A stretch of 64,000 bases of DNA, from contig NZ_BAABHY010000005.1 of assembly GCF_039542345.1 (NCBI RefSeq), positions 248,001-312,000 on the forward strand. Direction: 5' to 3'. Made by a program: the position numbers and the translations under genes. Shown here piece after piece: positions 54,016 through 63,014 of this stretch; the stretch's first letter is position 1; each line of letters starts with the position of its first letter. The notes below the pieces were generated by a model, which was given only the letters and a program-made list of their open reading frames with translations, was not told where the DNA came from and made no database searches. Source of the stretch: Orbus sasakiae. Its GTDB lineage: Bacteria; Pseudomonadota; Gammaproteobacteria; Enterobacterales; Orbaceae.

Positions 54016-54609
54016 CTAATTGCTCAAAAAAACACCAATGTTACTAATTTGCTCTTCTCGTAAGTCGCTTTTAAGCCCTTTTATCAACTCAAAATTTAGG
54101 GTTATTTCGTCTTTTAATAAACGGTAAATTTCCCACTGAATATCAAGTTCATCAAGAACTGGCTGAAACTCTTTAATTTGTGATTCGGTTAAATTATCGC
54201 CTGTTTTTGCTGCGTCTAATTCGATAATCGTTTTCAAGGATATTTGGCTAATATTTATTGCATGTTCGGCTAATTGTTCACCACTTAAGTAAGAGTGAAT
54301 TAATTCACTTAATGCTTCACAAGCATCCATTGCCGGATAAACGCTATAAGGGCTGTTTTCATCAACGATTGGAATAATTTCTTCAAGTTTTTCAAGTTGG
54401 CTATCAAAATTGATTTTTGCATTTTTGACTAACAATGATTCCCAATTCAAATCTAAAATTGATTTAAACGTTTGATAATCACTGCTGTCGACCTGTTCAC
54501 AGTATAAGGCAAAGTTAGGATACATACGTTCACAAAGGCAGACCATAAAAAGCTTTAGCTGCCAGTTTGATAATTTTTCTAAACGTAGGTGAATCGGGTT
54601 TTTAATCAT
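54016..54609 (-). CDS. yjaG: YjaG family protein (DUF416)
   Basis: This 197-residue cytoplasmic protein, helical and acidic, has unknown function. It aligns along its length with E. coli YjaG (196): NPIHLRLEKLSNWQLKLFMVCLCERMYPN at the start (read in parts), LEEIIPIVDENSPYSVYPAMDACEALSEL, and IELDAAKTG onward to ISNIGVF at the end. ATG at 54609 overlaps the hemE stop by eight bases, so translation is probably coupled. It sits between hemE and hupA, as in E. coli, except that nfi is missing here. Confidence 0.9.
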   Translation of the reverse strand: MIKNPIHLRLEKLSNWQLKLFMVCLCERMYPNFALYCEQVDSSDYQTFKSILDLNWESLLVKNAKINFDSQLEKLEEIIPIVDENSPYSVYPAMDACEALSELIHSYLSGEQLAEHAINISQISLKTIIELDAAKTGDNLTESQIKEFQPVLDELDIQWEIYRLLKDEITLNFELIKGLKSDLREEQISNIGVFLSN

Positions 54610-55672
54610 TATGGACTCTTTTTGATTGTTGATGTACGGCATTAATTAAAATTTCAACGCTTTCAATTGGGGTATCTTGGTTGATACCATGACCCAAATT
54701 GAATACATGACCATTATGTTGGCCAAATTCTTGCAATATCCAAGCTGTGTTTTGTTCAATCGTTGCTTTATCACCATATAAAATAGTTGGGTCTAAATTA
54801 CCTTGAATGGCGACCTGTCCTTTTGGTAATGTCGATAAGTCTACAGTCCAGTCTACGCCGACGGCATCACAACCCGTGTGCATGATTTTATCAAACCATA
54901 ATCCTCCCCCTTTTGTAAATAGGGTCACCGGAATATAATCTTGAGTATAATGCGCTTGGCGTTGACCACGCTGCAAGGCATTTACAATTTTTTGCATATA
55001 CTTCAGTGAAAAATCGAGATAGCTGCGATGACTCAGTGCGCCACCCCAAGAATCAAAAATCATAATTGACTGCGCGCCTGCTTGGATTTGTGCATTGAGA
55101 TATAATGCAACACTGTCAGCTAATTTATCCAATAACAGATGCAGTGAAGCAGGGTCGCTGTATAACATTTTTTTGATCTTGGTAAATGTTTTACTGCTTC
55201 CACCCTCAATCATATAGGTTGCAAGCGTCCAAGGGCTTCCAGCAAAACCAATTAAAGGCACTTTATTATCCAATTCTTTACGTGCCAATCTAATTGCATC
55301 CATCACATAACCCAAATCGGTTTGTGGATCGGGGATTGGCAATTGCTTTATATCATTTGGATGATTAATCGGGTGTTTAAATTTAGGTCCTTCACCGGTT
55401 TCAAAATATAACCCTAATCCCATTGCATCTGGAATGGTCAAAATATCAGAAAAAATAATTGCCGCGTCGAGATCAAAGCGACGGATAGGCTGCATCGTTG
55501 CTTCACAAGCAAGCTCAGGTGTTTTACACATGGTCATAAAGTCACCCGCACTCGCTCGTAGTTTGCGATATTCTGGCAAATACCGTCCAGCCTGACGCAT
55601 CATCCAGACCGGTGTATAATCTACAGCTTCGCACTGTAGCGCGCGAAGATAGCGATCATTTTTTAATGACAT
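54602..55672 (-). CDS. hemE: Uroporphyrinogen decarboxylase
   Basis: HemE decarboxylates uroporphyrinogen III to coproporphyrinogen III in heme synthesis. It has 356 residues (E. coli 354). Motifs include PVWMMRQAGRYLPEYR at the N-terminus, SDILTIPDAMGLGL with the catalytic aspartate, GFAGSPWTLATYMIEGG and the C-terminal GHVFNLGHGI. A good promoter lies upstream. It overlaps yjaG. The organism can therefore make as well as import heme, as far as this gene shows. Confidence 0.98.
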   Translation of the reverse strand: MSLKNDRYLRALQCEAVDYTPVWMMRQAGRYLPEYRKLRASAGDFMTMCKTPELACEATMQPIRRFDLDAAIIFSDILTIPDAMGLGLYFETGEGPKFKHPINHPNDIKQLPIPDPQTDLGYVMDAIRLARKELDNKVPLIGFAGSPWTLATYMIEGGSSKTFTKIKKMLYSDPASLHLLLDKLADSVALYLNAQIQAGAQSIMIFDSWGGALSHRSYLDFSLKYMQKIVNALQRGQRQAHYTQDYIPVTLFTKGGGLWFDKIMHTGCDAVGVDWTVDLSTLPKGQVAIQGNLDPTILYGDKATIEQNTAWILQEFGQHNGHVFNLGHGINQDTPIESVEILINAVHQQSKRVHND

Positions 55673-56001
55673 ATAAATTCCTAAATAGCTTATTAAATTG
55701 GCAAGATATAATAGGATTATATCTCAATACTTATTTTGATGTAAAAATTAATTAAATCAATGCGATTTGCATTGTTATCAGCGCTCGCTTTTATTATAGT
55801 AACCGCATTATTTTTGATATTATCATTGTCTCAAAAAACAACGTGTTTTTAAAAGTTATTAATAATGAGATAGTTAGTTTGTTTTATGTGATTGAGTTAA
55901 TCTGCAAGCATACGATGCTAAGTGTATTTGCAAACAACCGATCTCCGTGATTCGCTGAATTAATATACTGACTTAATAGTGAGCGATGATTAAGGGTTAT
56001 T
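55673..56001. promoter_or_regulatory. hemE-glmU divergent spacer (329 bp)
   Basis: No gene is visible. The hemE promoter is recognisable (55716-55745). For glmU only weak elements are seen. A faint NagC-like sequence GTGATTCGCTGAATTAAT (55947-55964) lies 38 bases before glmU; NagC activates glmUS in E. coli, but this match is too weak to call. Confidence 0.5.
55716..55745 (-). promoter_or_regulatory. Sigma-70 promoter of hemE
   Basis: On the minus strand a -35 TTTACA (55745-55740) and a -10 TATAAT (55721-55716) are spaced by 18 bases, about 40 bases before the hemE start. Confidence 0.65.
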
Positions 56002-57369
56002 ATGTCTAAACTAAGTGCTGTTATTTTAGCTGCCGGCAAAGGCACTCGCATGTATTCTCAGCTTCCAAAGGTGTTACATAAAATCGGTCATAAGAGCATG
56101 TTACAACATGTGATTGATACGGTAACATTAACCCATCCCGATAATATTTTTGTAGTTTATGGGCATGGAAAAGCATTACTTGAAGATGCATTGCATCATC
56201 AACCGATTCAATTAGTGTTACAAGCAGAACAGCTTGGTACTGGTCATGCAGTTAAACAGGCTATTCCGCATTTAACCGATGATGAAGATGTCTTGATTCT
56301 TTATGCTGATACCCCGTTGATTTCAGTTGAAACCCTACAAGCATTGATCGCAAATAAGCCTAAAAATGGTATTTCACTATTAACTGTACTTTTAGATGAT
56401 CCAACGGGTTATGGTCGTATTGTTCGTCAAGATGGTGAAATTGTTGCGATTGTAGAGCAAAAAGATGCCACTGTTGAGCAACAAGCGATCAATGAGGTTA
56501 ATACTGGAATTATGTTAGTTTCTGGGCAGCAATTAAAAAGCTGGTTAGAACAGATCACTAATCATAATGCACAACAAGAGTTTTATTTAACCGATATTAT
56601 TGGCTTAGCACATCGAGATGGTTGTTCAATTAAAGCCACACATCCCTCAGCTGATTTTGAAGTTGAAGGTGTAAATAATCGGCTTCAACAAGCGCATTTA
56701 GAGCGTACTTATCAACATCATATCGCTAAACAGTTACTCCTTGCTGGGGTGACCTTACTCGACCCACAACGTTTTGATTTACGAGGTCAACTCGAGCACG
56801 GTATGGATGTTGTGATTGACTGTAATGTCATTATTGAAGGTCACGTTAAACTCGGTAATAACGTCTATATTGGCGCGGGTTGCATATTAAAAAATTGCAC
56901 CATTGGTGACAATTGCGACATTAGCCCTTACAGCGTTATTGAAGACTCTGTATTAGCGACAGATTGTACTGTGGGGCCCTTTGCTCGCTTAAGACCTGGG
57001 TCTATACTTGACGAAAAAGCGCATGTCGGTAATTTTGTTGAGCTAAAAAAGGCGCATTTAGGTAAAGGTAGCAAAGCGGGCCATCTTAGCTATTTAGGTG
57101 ATAGTCAGATTGGTAATAACGTCAATATTGGCGCTGGTACTATTACGTGTAATTATGATGGTGCAAATAAACATCAAACCATTATTGGTGATGATGTGTT
57201 TGTTGGCTCTGATTCACAGCTCATTGCTCCGGTATCGATCGGTTCAGGAGTGACTATTGCAGCGGGGACAACCGTAACCAGTCATGTTGCTGACAATGAA
57301 TTGGTTATTAGCCGCGTTAAACAAAGACAAATTGCTAACTGGAAACGACCAGTTAAAAAAGCGAAATAA
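56002..57369 (+). CDS. glmU: GlmU: GlcN-1-P acetyltransferase / UDP-GlcNAc pyrophosphorylase
   Basis: This bifunctional enzyme makes UDP-GlcNAc for peptidoglycan and lipopolysaccharide. It has 455 residues (E. coli 456). The N-terminal uridyltransferase has LAAGKGTRMYSQLPKVLH (about 10-27) and LYADTPLI with the metal-binding aspartate. The C-terminal left-handed beta-helix carries hexapeptide repeats (from about 250) and NIGAGTITCNYDGANKHQT, with the conserved acetyl-CoA site. It is followed 19 bases later by glmS. Confidence 0.98.
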   Translation: MSKLSAVILAAGKGTRMYSQLPKVLHKIGHKSMLQHVIDTVTLTHPDNIFVVYGHGKALLEDALHHQPIQLVLQAEQLGTGHAVKQAIPHLTDDEDVLILYADTPLISVETLQALIANKPKNGISLLTVLLDDPTGYGRIVRQDGEIVAIVEQKDATVEQQAINEVNTGIMLVSGQQLKSWLEQITNHNAQQEFYLTDIIGLAHRDGCSIKATHPSADFEVEGVNNRLQQAHLERTYQHHIAKQLLLAGVTLLDPQRFDLRGQLEHGMDVVIDCNVIIEGHVKLGNNVYIGAGCILKNCTIGDNCDISPYSVIEDSVLATDCTVGPFARLRPGSILDEKAHVGNFVELKKAHLGKGSKAGHLSYLGDSQIGNNVNIGAGTITCNYDGANKHQTIIGDDVFVGSDSQLIAPVSIGSGVTIAAGTTVTSHVADNELVISRVKQRQIANWKRPVKKAK

Positions 57370-57388
57370 TTTAGTTTAAGGAAAGATT

Positions 57389-59221
57389 ATGTGTGGAATT
57401 GTAGGGGCAATCGCCAAGCGCGATATTGCTGAAATCTTGTTAGAAGGTTTAAAACGACTTGAATACCGAGGTTATGATTCAGCGGGGCTTGCCATTGTTT
57501 CACCAAAAGGTGAATTGCAACGCGTGCGTCGTGTTGGCAAAGTCAAAGCATTAAGAGATGCCGTTGAAGAAAACCCATTATCTGGTCAAACTGGGATTGC
57601 ACACACTCGTTGGGCAACGCATGGTGAGCCAACAGAGGCGAATGCACATCCCCATGTTTCTGACTATATTGCGGTTGTTCATAATGGCATTATTGAGAAC
57701 TTTGACGTTTTGCGCGAGATGCTGATTGCCAAAGGTTACCAATTCCGTTCAGAAACCGATACCGAAGTCATTGCTCATTTAGTTCATCACACATTGACGC
57801 AAGAACAATGCTCTTTATTTGATGCTGTGCAAAAAGTCATTCCACAATTACGTGGTGCCTATGGTACGGTGATTATGGATAGCCGAAACCCAGATGTGCT
57901 GGTGGCGGCACGTTCAGGTAGCCCATTAGTTATCGGTCTTGGTGTTGGGGAAAACTTTATTGCATCAGATCAACTTGCTTTATTGCCAGTAACTCGCCGC
58001 TTTATCTTCTTAGAAGAAGGCGATATTGCCGAATTAACTCACCGCAAAGTCACGATTATTGATAAACAGTTGCAACCCGTTACGCGTCATGAAATTGAGT
58101 CTGATGCTAAATATGATGCTGGTGACAAGGCGGGTTATCGCCATTATATGAAAAAAGAAATTTTTGAACAGCCGATTGCGATTAAAAATACTTTAGAAGG
58201 TCGAATTAATCATGGTCTTATCGATCTGTCCGAGTTGGGTGATAAAGGTGAAAATGTCTTTAAACAAATTGAGCATATCCAAATTGTTGCGTGTGGGACG
58301 GCCTATAATGCAGGTTTGATCTCGCGTTATTGGTTTGAATCTTTAGCGGGAATCCCATGCGATGTTGAAATTGCGTCAGAATATAGATACCGTAAACCGG
58401 CACGCCGTAAAAATAGCTTATTTATCACATTATCACAATCTGGTGAAACAGCCGATACTTTAGCTGCACTGCGTTTAGCTAAAGAATTAGGTTATCTTAG
58501 TACACTGGCGATTTGTAATGTTGCGGCTTCAACCCTTGTTCGTGAAGCGGACTTAGTCTTATTAACCAAAGCAGGGACTGAAGTGGGTGTCGCATCAACG
58601 AAAGCATTTACTACGCAATTAACGGTATTGCTAGCATTAGTCGCTAAATTGGGCCGCAGTAAAGGCATGTCAGAACAAACAGAGAAAGCAATTGTTCACG
58701 CACTACAAACCCTACCAAGTCGTATTGAACAGGTCTTAATGTTTGATAATCAAATTGAAAAATTAGCAGAGAATTTTGCAGATAAGCATCATACATTGTT
58801 CCTCGGTCGTGGGGATCAATATCCGATTGCAATGGAAGCTGCGTTAAAGCTGAAAGAGATCTCTTATATTCACGCAGAAGCCTATGCAGCAGGTGAGCTT
58901 AAACACGGTCCCCTTGCTTTGATTGATAGTGATATGCCTGTTATTGTCGTCGCACCGACCAATGATCTGTTGGAAAAACTTAAATCCAATATTGAAGAAG
59001 TCCGTGCTCGCGGCGGCCAGTTGTATGTATTTGCGCAAGAAGATGCTGGTTTTGTGAGTGATGAAACAATGAAAATTATTGTGTTACCTCATATTGAAGA
59101 GTTAACCGCGCCAATTTATTATACCGTACCAACACAATTATTGGCTTATCATGTTGCGTTAATTAAAGGTACCGATGTTGATCAACCAAGGAACTTGGCT
59201 AAATCAGTGACTGTTGAATAA
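57389..59221 (+). CDS. glmS: Glutamine:fructose-6-phosphate aminotransferase
   Basis: GlmS makes glucosamine-6-P from fructose-6-P and glutamine, the entry step of amino-sugar synthesis. It has 610 residues (E. coli 609). The glutaminase domain starts MCGIVGA with catalytic Cys2. The synthase domain has two SIS modules (ACGTAYNAGLISRYWFE, GRGDQYPIAMEAALKLKEISY) and the C-terminal DQPRNLAKSVTVE with the conserved lysine. It is cotranscribed with glmU, as in E. coli. No glmS ribozyme is expected in this group, and none is seen. Confidence 0.98.
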   Translation: MCGIVGAIAKRDIAEILLEGLKRLEYRGYDSAGLAIVSPKGELQRVRRVGKVKALRDAVEENPLSGQTGIAHTRWATHGEPTEANAHPHVSDYIAVVHNGIIENFDVLREMLIAKGYQFRSETDTEVIAHLVHHTLTQEQCSLFDAVQKVIPQLRGAYGTVIMDSRNPDVLVAARSGSPLVIGLGVGENFIASDQLALLPVTRRFIFLEEGDIAELTHRKVTIIDKQLQPVTRHEIESDAKYDAGDKAGYRHYMKKEIFEQPIAIKNTLEGRINHGLIDLSELGDKGENVFKQIEHIQIVACGTAYNAGLISRYWFESLAGIPCDVEIASEYRYRKPARRKNSLFITLSQSGETADTLAALRLAKELGYLSTLAICNVAASTLVREADLVLLTKAGTEVGVASTKAFTTQLTVLLALVAKLGRSKGMSEQTEKAIVHALQTLPSRIEQVLMFDNQIEKLAENFADKHHTLFLGRGDQYPIAMEAALKLKEISYIHAEAYAAGELKHGPLALIDSDMPVIVVAPTNDLLEKLKSNIEEVRARGGQLYVFAQEDAGFVSDETMKIIVLPHIEELTAPIYYTVPTQLLAYHVALIKGTDVDQPRNLAKSVTVE

Positions 59222-59249
59222 TTTAAGACTGTTGGTACCGTTGAATAAT

Positions 59250-59294
59250 GGGAATAGATACAAGCACTTGCTCATGATCTGTTCCCTTTTTTAT
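59250..59294 (+). terminator. Rho-independent terminator of glmUS
   Basis: GGGAATAGAT (59250-59259) pairs with ATCTGTTCCC (59277-59286) with one G-T pair, followed by TTTTTTATT. The loop is 17 nt. Confidence 0.82.
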
Positions 59295-59395
59295 TGGTAT
59301 CGATATTTTGATTTATCATTATAAAATCACTTGCCATTTTGGCTAAAATAAATAAAAATACACAATTATTGCATATTTATTCATTTGGGTGTGAA

Positions 59396-60730
59396 ATGAA
59401 AGAACGTACAACAGAGCTGGTTAAAGGTCTAAGACACTCCGTTCCTTATATTAATGTTCACCAGGGTAAAACCTTTGTTATTCTCTTAACTGGCGCAACC
59501 TTGAGAAGTCATAATTATGCAAATATCATTAATGATCTTGGACTGTTACACAGTTTAGGCATTAAATTGGTGATCGTGTATGGTGCTCGTAATCAAATTG
59601 ATGATGAACTGCAAGCTCACCATCTTGAACCCAAATATCATAAGTATACTCGCATTACCGATGCAAGGTCACTTGAGGTGGTTAAACGCGTTACTGGGCT
59701 GTTGCAACTCAATATTACTGCCAGCTTATCCATGAGCCTTAACAATACGCCTTTACAAGGTTCGCATATCAATGTGGTCAGTGGCAACTTTGTGATTGCC
59801 CAGCCGCTTGGTGTTGATGATGGCATCGATTATTGTCATACCGGTAAAATTCGTCGTATTAATTGCGATGCGATTAATGAGCAACTTAATCATGGTTCGA
59901 TTGTGTTAGTTGGACCCGTTGGGGTATCGGTGACGGGTGAAAGTTTTAACTTATCGTCTGAAGATGTTGCCGCTGAAGTGGCAATTCGAATAAAAGCAGA
60001 TAAGTTAATCAGTTTTTGTGCTGAGCAAGGCGTGATGGATAAAGACGGTAAAGTCATCACTGACTTATTTCCGGTTGATGCTGATAAATATGTTAGAGAA
60101 AAAGAACAACAAGGGCTTCATCTTTCGAGTGATATCCGTTTTTTACGAGCGGCATCAAAAGCTTGTCGTCATGGCGTACATCGAGGTCATTTAGTCAGCT
60201 ATTTGGTTGATGGTGCAATATTACAAGAAATTTTCTCTCGTGATGGTATTGGCACGCAAGTGGCGATGGAACATTCTGAAAAAATTCGTAAAGCTACGAT
60301 TGATGATATTGGGGGTATTTTAGAATTAATTCGGCCACTAGAAGAGCAAGGCATTTTGGTGCGACGTTCACGTGAACAGCTCGAAATGGAGATCAATCAG
60401 TTTACCATCATCGAACGTGACAATATTACGATCGGCTGTGCCGCACTCTATCCCTATTTTGATGAACAGATGGCAGAGATGGCATGTGTTGCGATTCACC
60501 CGGATTACCGAAGTTCTGCAAGGGGGGATATGCTGCTAGATAAACTAATAGAACAAGCGCAAAAAATGAAGATTAAAAAAATCTTTGTGCTGACGACGCG
60601 CAGTATTCATTGGTTTAGAGAAAAGGGCTTTAACCCAGCAGAAGTGGATGATTTACCGATGAAGAAAAAGCAGTTATACAACTATCAGCGTAACTCTAAA
60701 ATTTTAATTCTCGATATTGATGAGCAGTAA
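59396..60730 (+). CDS. argA: N-acetylglutamate synthase
   Basis: ArgA acetylates glutamate, the first step of arginine synthesis, and is feedback-inhibited by arginine in E. coli. ATG at 59396 gives 444 residues (E. coli 443) and aligns with MVKERKTELVEGFRHS; an upstream TTG (59339) would add 19 unmatched residues. The amino-acid-kinase domain comes first (about 1-285: FVILLTGATLRSH, VVYGARNQID), then a GNAT domain (about 300-444) with CVAIHPDYRSSARGDMLL. The GGEA-like loop of E. coli is replaced by TGAT here. An ArgR box was not identified. Confidence 0.95.
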   Translation: MKERTTELVKGLRHSVPYINVHQGKTFVILLTGATLRSHNYANIINDLGLLHSLGIKLVIVYGARNQIDDELQAHHLEPKYHKYTRITDARSLEVVKRVTGLLQLNITASLSMSLNNTPLQGSHINVVSGNFVIAQPLGVDDGIDYCHTGKIRRINCDAINEQLNHGSIVLVGPVGVSVTGESFNLSSEDVAAEVAIRIKADKLISFCAEQGVMDKDGKVITDLFPVDADKYVREKEQQGLHLSSDIRFLRAASKACRHGVHRGHLVSYLVDGAILQEIFSRDGIGTQVAMEHSEKIRKATIDDIGGILELIRPLEEQGILVRRSREQLEMEINQFTIIERDNITIGCAALYPYFDEQMAEMACVAIHPDYRSSARGDMLLDKLIEQAQKMKIKKIFVLTTRSIHWFREKGFNPAEVDDLPMKKKQLYNYQRNSKILILDIDEQ

Positions 60731-60760
60731 TCAATTTACACTTGATGTGAATTTGAAGGT

Positions 60761-60782
60761 AAGCGGGCATTGATGCCTGCTT
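60761..60782. other. Hairpin between argA and mutH, overlapping the mutH stop
   Basis: AAGCGGGCAT pairs with ATGCCTGCTT (one G-T pair) around two bases, or with a TTGA tetraloop. It lies between convergent genes and includes two bases of the mutH stop codon. There is no U-tract on either strand. Confidence 0.5.
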
Positions 60783-61467
60783 AGCGTATCTGAAGATTAG
60801 TAATATAATGCTGTAGAATCTGACTTGTGAACTGTTTTTTTAAATAGAAGCCTCGTGGACGTGTCATGATTAATTCCCCACTTTCATTATAGGCTTGCGT
60901 TAATGCTTTACCATTAGCCGCTTTGGGCCGAATTTGCAAAAATTCACCATGGCGGGCGGTAATTTTTTCAATCTGACCTAATACAATCATATCCATCAAC
61001 TCTTGCCAATCTTGTTTAAGTTGTTGCTCTTGTTGTGGTGACGGTTGCCATAAAATGGGTAATCCCACACGGCGTTCGGCTAATGCAATGGTTCGATCGC
61101 CTTCTACCGGTATCCAAAGTACTTTACTCAGCTTGTATTTTACATGGCTACTTTGCCAGGTTATGCCATGATTCGATAATAATGGTGCGACGCTTACAAA
61201 GGTGGTTTCAAGCGGTAAACCTGAACGATTAATGGGGATTGTTTTAAGTTCAATACCTAGGTGAGCAAAATCCTGTTCAGCTTTACTTCCCGCATTTGCA
61301 CCAAGATAGAGTTCAATCAATTGCCCCACCCAACCTTTTTGCTTTTTTAGATCGGGCGGCATCGGCAAGTCTATGCTTTGTGCAATGTCATGTAACGAAT
61401 AGCCAGCAATCGATTTTGCTCGTTGCATGAGTTCTGATTCCGTGGTCGGAATTGATTGTATTTTCAT
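60781..61467 (-). CDS. mutH: DNA mismatch repair endonuclease MutH
   Basis: MutH nicks the unmethylated strand at hemimethylated GATC to direct MutS/MutL repair. It has 228 residues (E. coli 229). The catalytic triad of the restriction-endonuclease fold is seen as Asp66, Glu73 and Lys75 in DFAHLGIELKTIPI. WVGQLIELYLGA (about 46-57) and the C-terminal RPRGFYLKKQFT are typical. Its presence implies Dam methylation and strand-directed repair in this organism. It is divergent from terC. Confidence 0.97.
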   Translation of the reverse strand: MKIQSIPTTESELMQRAKSIAGYSLHDIAQSIDLPMPPDLKKQKGWVGQLIELYLGANAGSKAEQDFAHLGIELKTIPINRSGLPLETTFVSVAPLLSNHGITWQSSHVKYKLSKVLWIPVEGDRTIALAERRVGLPILWQPSPQQEQQLKQDWQELMDMIVLGQIEKITARHGEFLQIRPKAANGKALTQAYNESGELIMTRPRGFYLKKQFTSQILQHYITNLQIR

Positions 61468-61581
61468 ATGAATAAGTCAGTAAGTTACCGGTAATTATTT
61501 TTGCTAAAAATATGTAAATTTAGTATTAATTCATTATTTTATCGTATAATAAGCTAATGAAAAATCATGTAAAGTTTTATT

Positions 61582-62367
61582 ATGTTTGAATGGATAGCCG
61601 ATCCTAATGCGTGGCTAGCATTAATTACTCTAACGTTTTTAGAAATCATCTTGGGTATCGACAATATTATCTTCTTATCACTTGTCGTGACTCGCTTACC
61701 AAAACACCAACAAAACTTAGGTCGAAAATTAGGCTTAGGTGGCGCAATGGTGATGCGAATTGCTTTACTTGCCTCGCTAGCTTGGGTAATAAAGTTATCA
61801 CATCCGTTATTTTATATCTACCAATGGCAGTTACTCGGTGCTGATGCCGATATTAGTGCGCTAAGCGGGGTCTTTGCGGTTTCTGCACGAGATATTGTCT
61901 TATTTTTAGGTGGTGCTTTCTTAGTATGGAAAGGTACCCTTGAAGTTATTGAGATGTTTAATGTCGGTCATCATGATGATGTTAAAGCGAAACAATTACC
62001 CTTTTTTAAAGCCATTGCTGAAATCATGGCATTAGATATTGTCTTTAGTCTAGATTCGGTTATTACCGCAGTTGGTTTATCTGATCATATTTTTATTATG
62101 ATTGCGGCGGTTGTTATTGCCGTTCTGATTATGATGTTTGCTGCGAAAACGATCGGTGATTTTGTGGAAGCCAATCCAACCATTAAGATGTTGGCGATTG
62201 TCTTTTTGATCATGGTTGGTGTGGTACTGATGGTGGAAAGTTTGCATATTCATGTACCAAAAGCGTATATCTATTTTGCGATGTTCTTCTCATTGGCGGT
62301 GGAAACGCTAAACTTGTTAAGAGCAAGAAAAATCAGAAAGTCTCAGGCAGAAAAAAAGCACCAATAG
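61582..62367 (+). CDS. TerC-family integral membrane protein (YgdQ-like)
   Basis: This 261-residue membrane protein has about seven helices. TerC hallmarks are the acidic membrane motifs LGIDNIIFLSLV (about 25) and DIVFSLDSVITAVG (about 155), each contributing aspartates in the bilayer, possibly for metal ion transport. E. coli YgdQ, next to mutH there too, is the closest relative I recognise. Function is not settled: members are linked to manganese export and metalation of secreted proteins. No ter operon is nearby, so tellurite resistance is not implied. Its stop codon lies in the loop of the following terminator. Confidence 0.88.
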   Translation: MFEWIADPNAWLALITLTFLEIILGIDNIIFLSLVVTRLPKHQQNLGRKLGLGGAMVMRIALLASLAWVIKLSHPLFYIYQWQLLGADADISALSGVFAVSARDIVLFLGGAFLVWKGTLEVIEMFNVGHHDDVKAKQLPFFKAIAEIMALDIVFSLDSVITAVGLSDHIFIMIAAVVIAVLIMMFAAKTIGDFVEANPTIKMLAIVFLIMVGVVLMVESLHIHVPKAYIYFAMFFSLAVETLNLLRARKIRKSQAEKKHQ

Positions 62368-62378
62368 GTGCTTTTTTA
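62350..62378. terminator. Bidirectional terminator, terC and FMN reductase
   Basis: GCACC (62358-62362) and GGTGC (62367-62371) form the core, flanked by A7 and T6 that extend the stem and serve as U-tracts on both strands. The terC TAG stop occupies the loop. Confidence 0.9.
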
Positions 62379-62392
62379 TTTCAATAGGTTGG

Positions 62393-62944
62393 TTAGCTCA
62401 ATTTTTCAAACCAAGCGGCATAGGCATCAATAAATTGTTTTAAAAAGGCTTGGCTTTTTTCAACAATATGACCCTTTTCATCAAAGGCATTCGCCACGCC
62501 ACCAAAATATGCTTCAGGTTGTTGTAATGTAGGCATATCTAAAAAGACAAGTGATTGACGTAAATGATGGTTTGCACCAAACCCGCCAATAGCACCCGGT
62601 GATACCGAGATGATAGCTGCGGTTTTTTTTGACCAAACACTTTTACCATAAGGACGAGAGCCAACATCAATAGCGTTTTTAATCACAGCAGGCACGCTAC
62701 GGTTATATTCTGGCGTGACAAAGATAACCCCTTTACATGCAGCAATTTCATTTCTAAAACGTGTATAAGCTGCCGGTGGTGTATCTGCATCAATATCTTC
62801 ATTATATAAAGGCAAATCACCAATTTGAATAATTTTAAGCTCAAGTGAACTTGGTGCGATTTGCGCAAGTACTTTCGCCACTTTTAAATTATACGATTCT
62901 TTACGAAGGCTACCAACTAGAACGGCGATTGGTTTACTCATCAT
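62393..62944 (-). CDS. NADPH-dependent FMN reductase family flavoprotein (ChrR-like)
   Basis: This 183-residue flavodoxin-like protein has the FMN phosphate loop GSLRKESYN (about 11-19), the VTPEYNRSVPAVIKNAIDVGSRP segment around the isoalloxazine, and SPGAIGGFGANHHLRQSLVFLD. Relatives include E. coli ChrR and azoreductase-like quinone reductases, which reduce quinones, chromate or dyes using NAD(P)H. The specific substrate is unknown. It lies 70 bases downstream of dps, but a terminator separates the two. Confidence 0.9.
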   Translation of the reverse strand: MMSKPIAVLVGSLRKESYNLKVAKVLAQIAPSSLELKIIQIGDLPLYNEDIDADTPPAAYTRFRNEIAACKGVIFVTPEYNRSVPAVIKNAIDVGSRPYGKSVWSKKTAAIISVSPGAIGGFGANHHLRQSLVFLDMPTLQQPEAYFGGVANAFDEKGHIVEKSQAFLKQFIDAYAAWFEKLS

Positions 62945-62974
62945 AAACCTCCATCATATTTGATTGAATTGAGA

Positions 62975-63004
62975 TAAAAAACTCGCCGCAGAATGCGGCG
63001 AGTG
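62975..63004 (-). terminator. Rho-independent terminator of dps
   Basis: ACTCGCCGCA (62981-62990) pairs with TGCGGCGAGT (62994-63003) around GAA. On the minus strand it is followed by TTTTTATC. It lies 11 bases past the dps stop. Confidence 0.92.
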
Positions 63005-63014
63005 GTCGTTTAAA

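Noticed and set aside
55947..55964. NagC operator for glmU
   Set aside because: Only a weak match with poor arm symmetry; not called without a matrix score.
59339..59395. TTG-initiated extension of argA
   Set aside because: The added 19 residues have no counterpart in E. coli ArgA, while ATG at 59396 aligns directly with its N-terminus.
61582..62367. Tellurite resistance locus
   Set aside because: Only a TerC-family gene is present, beside mutH as in E. coli ygdQ; no terZABDE genes are nearby.
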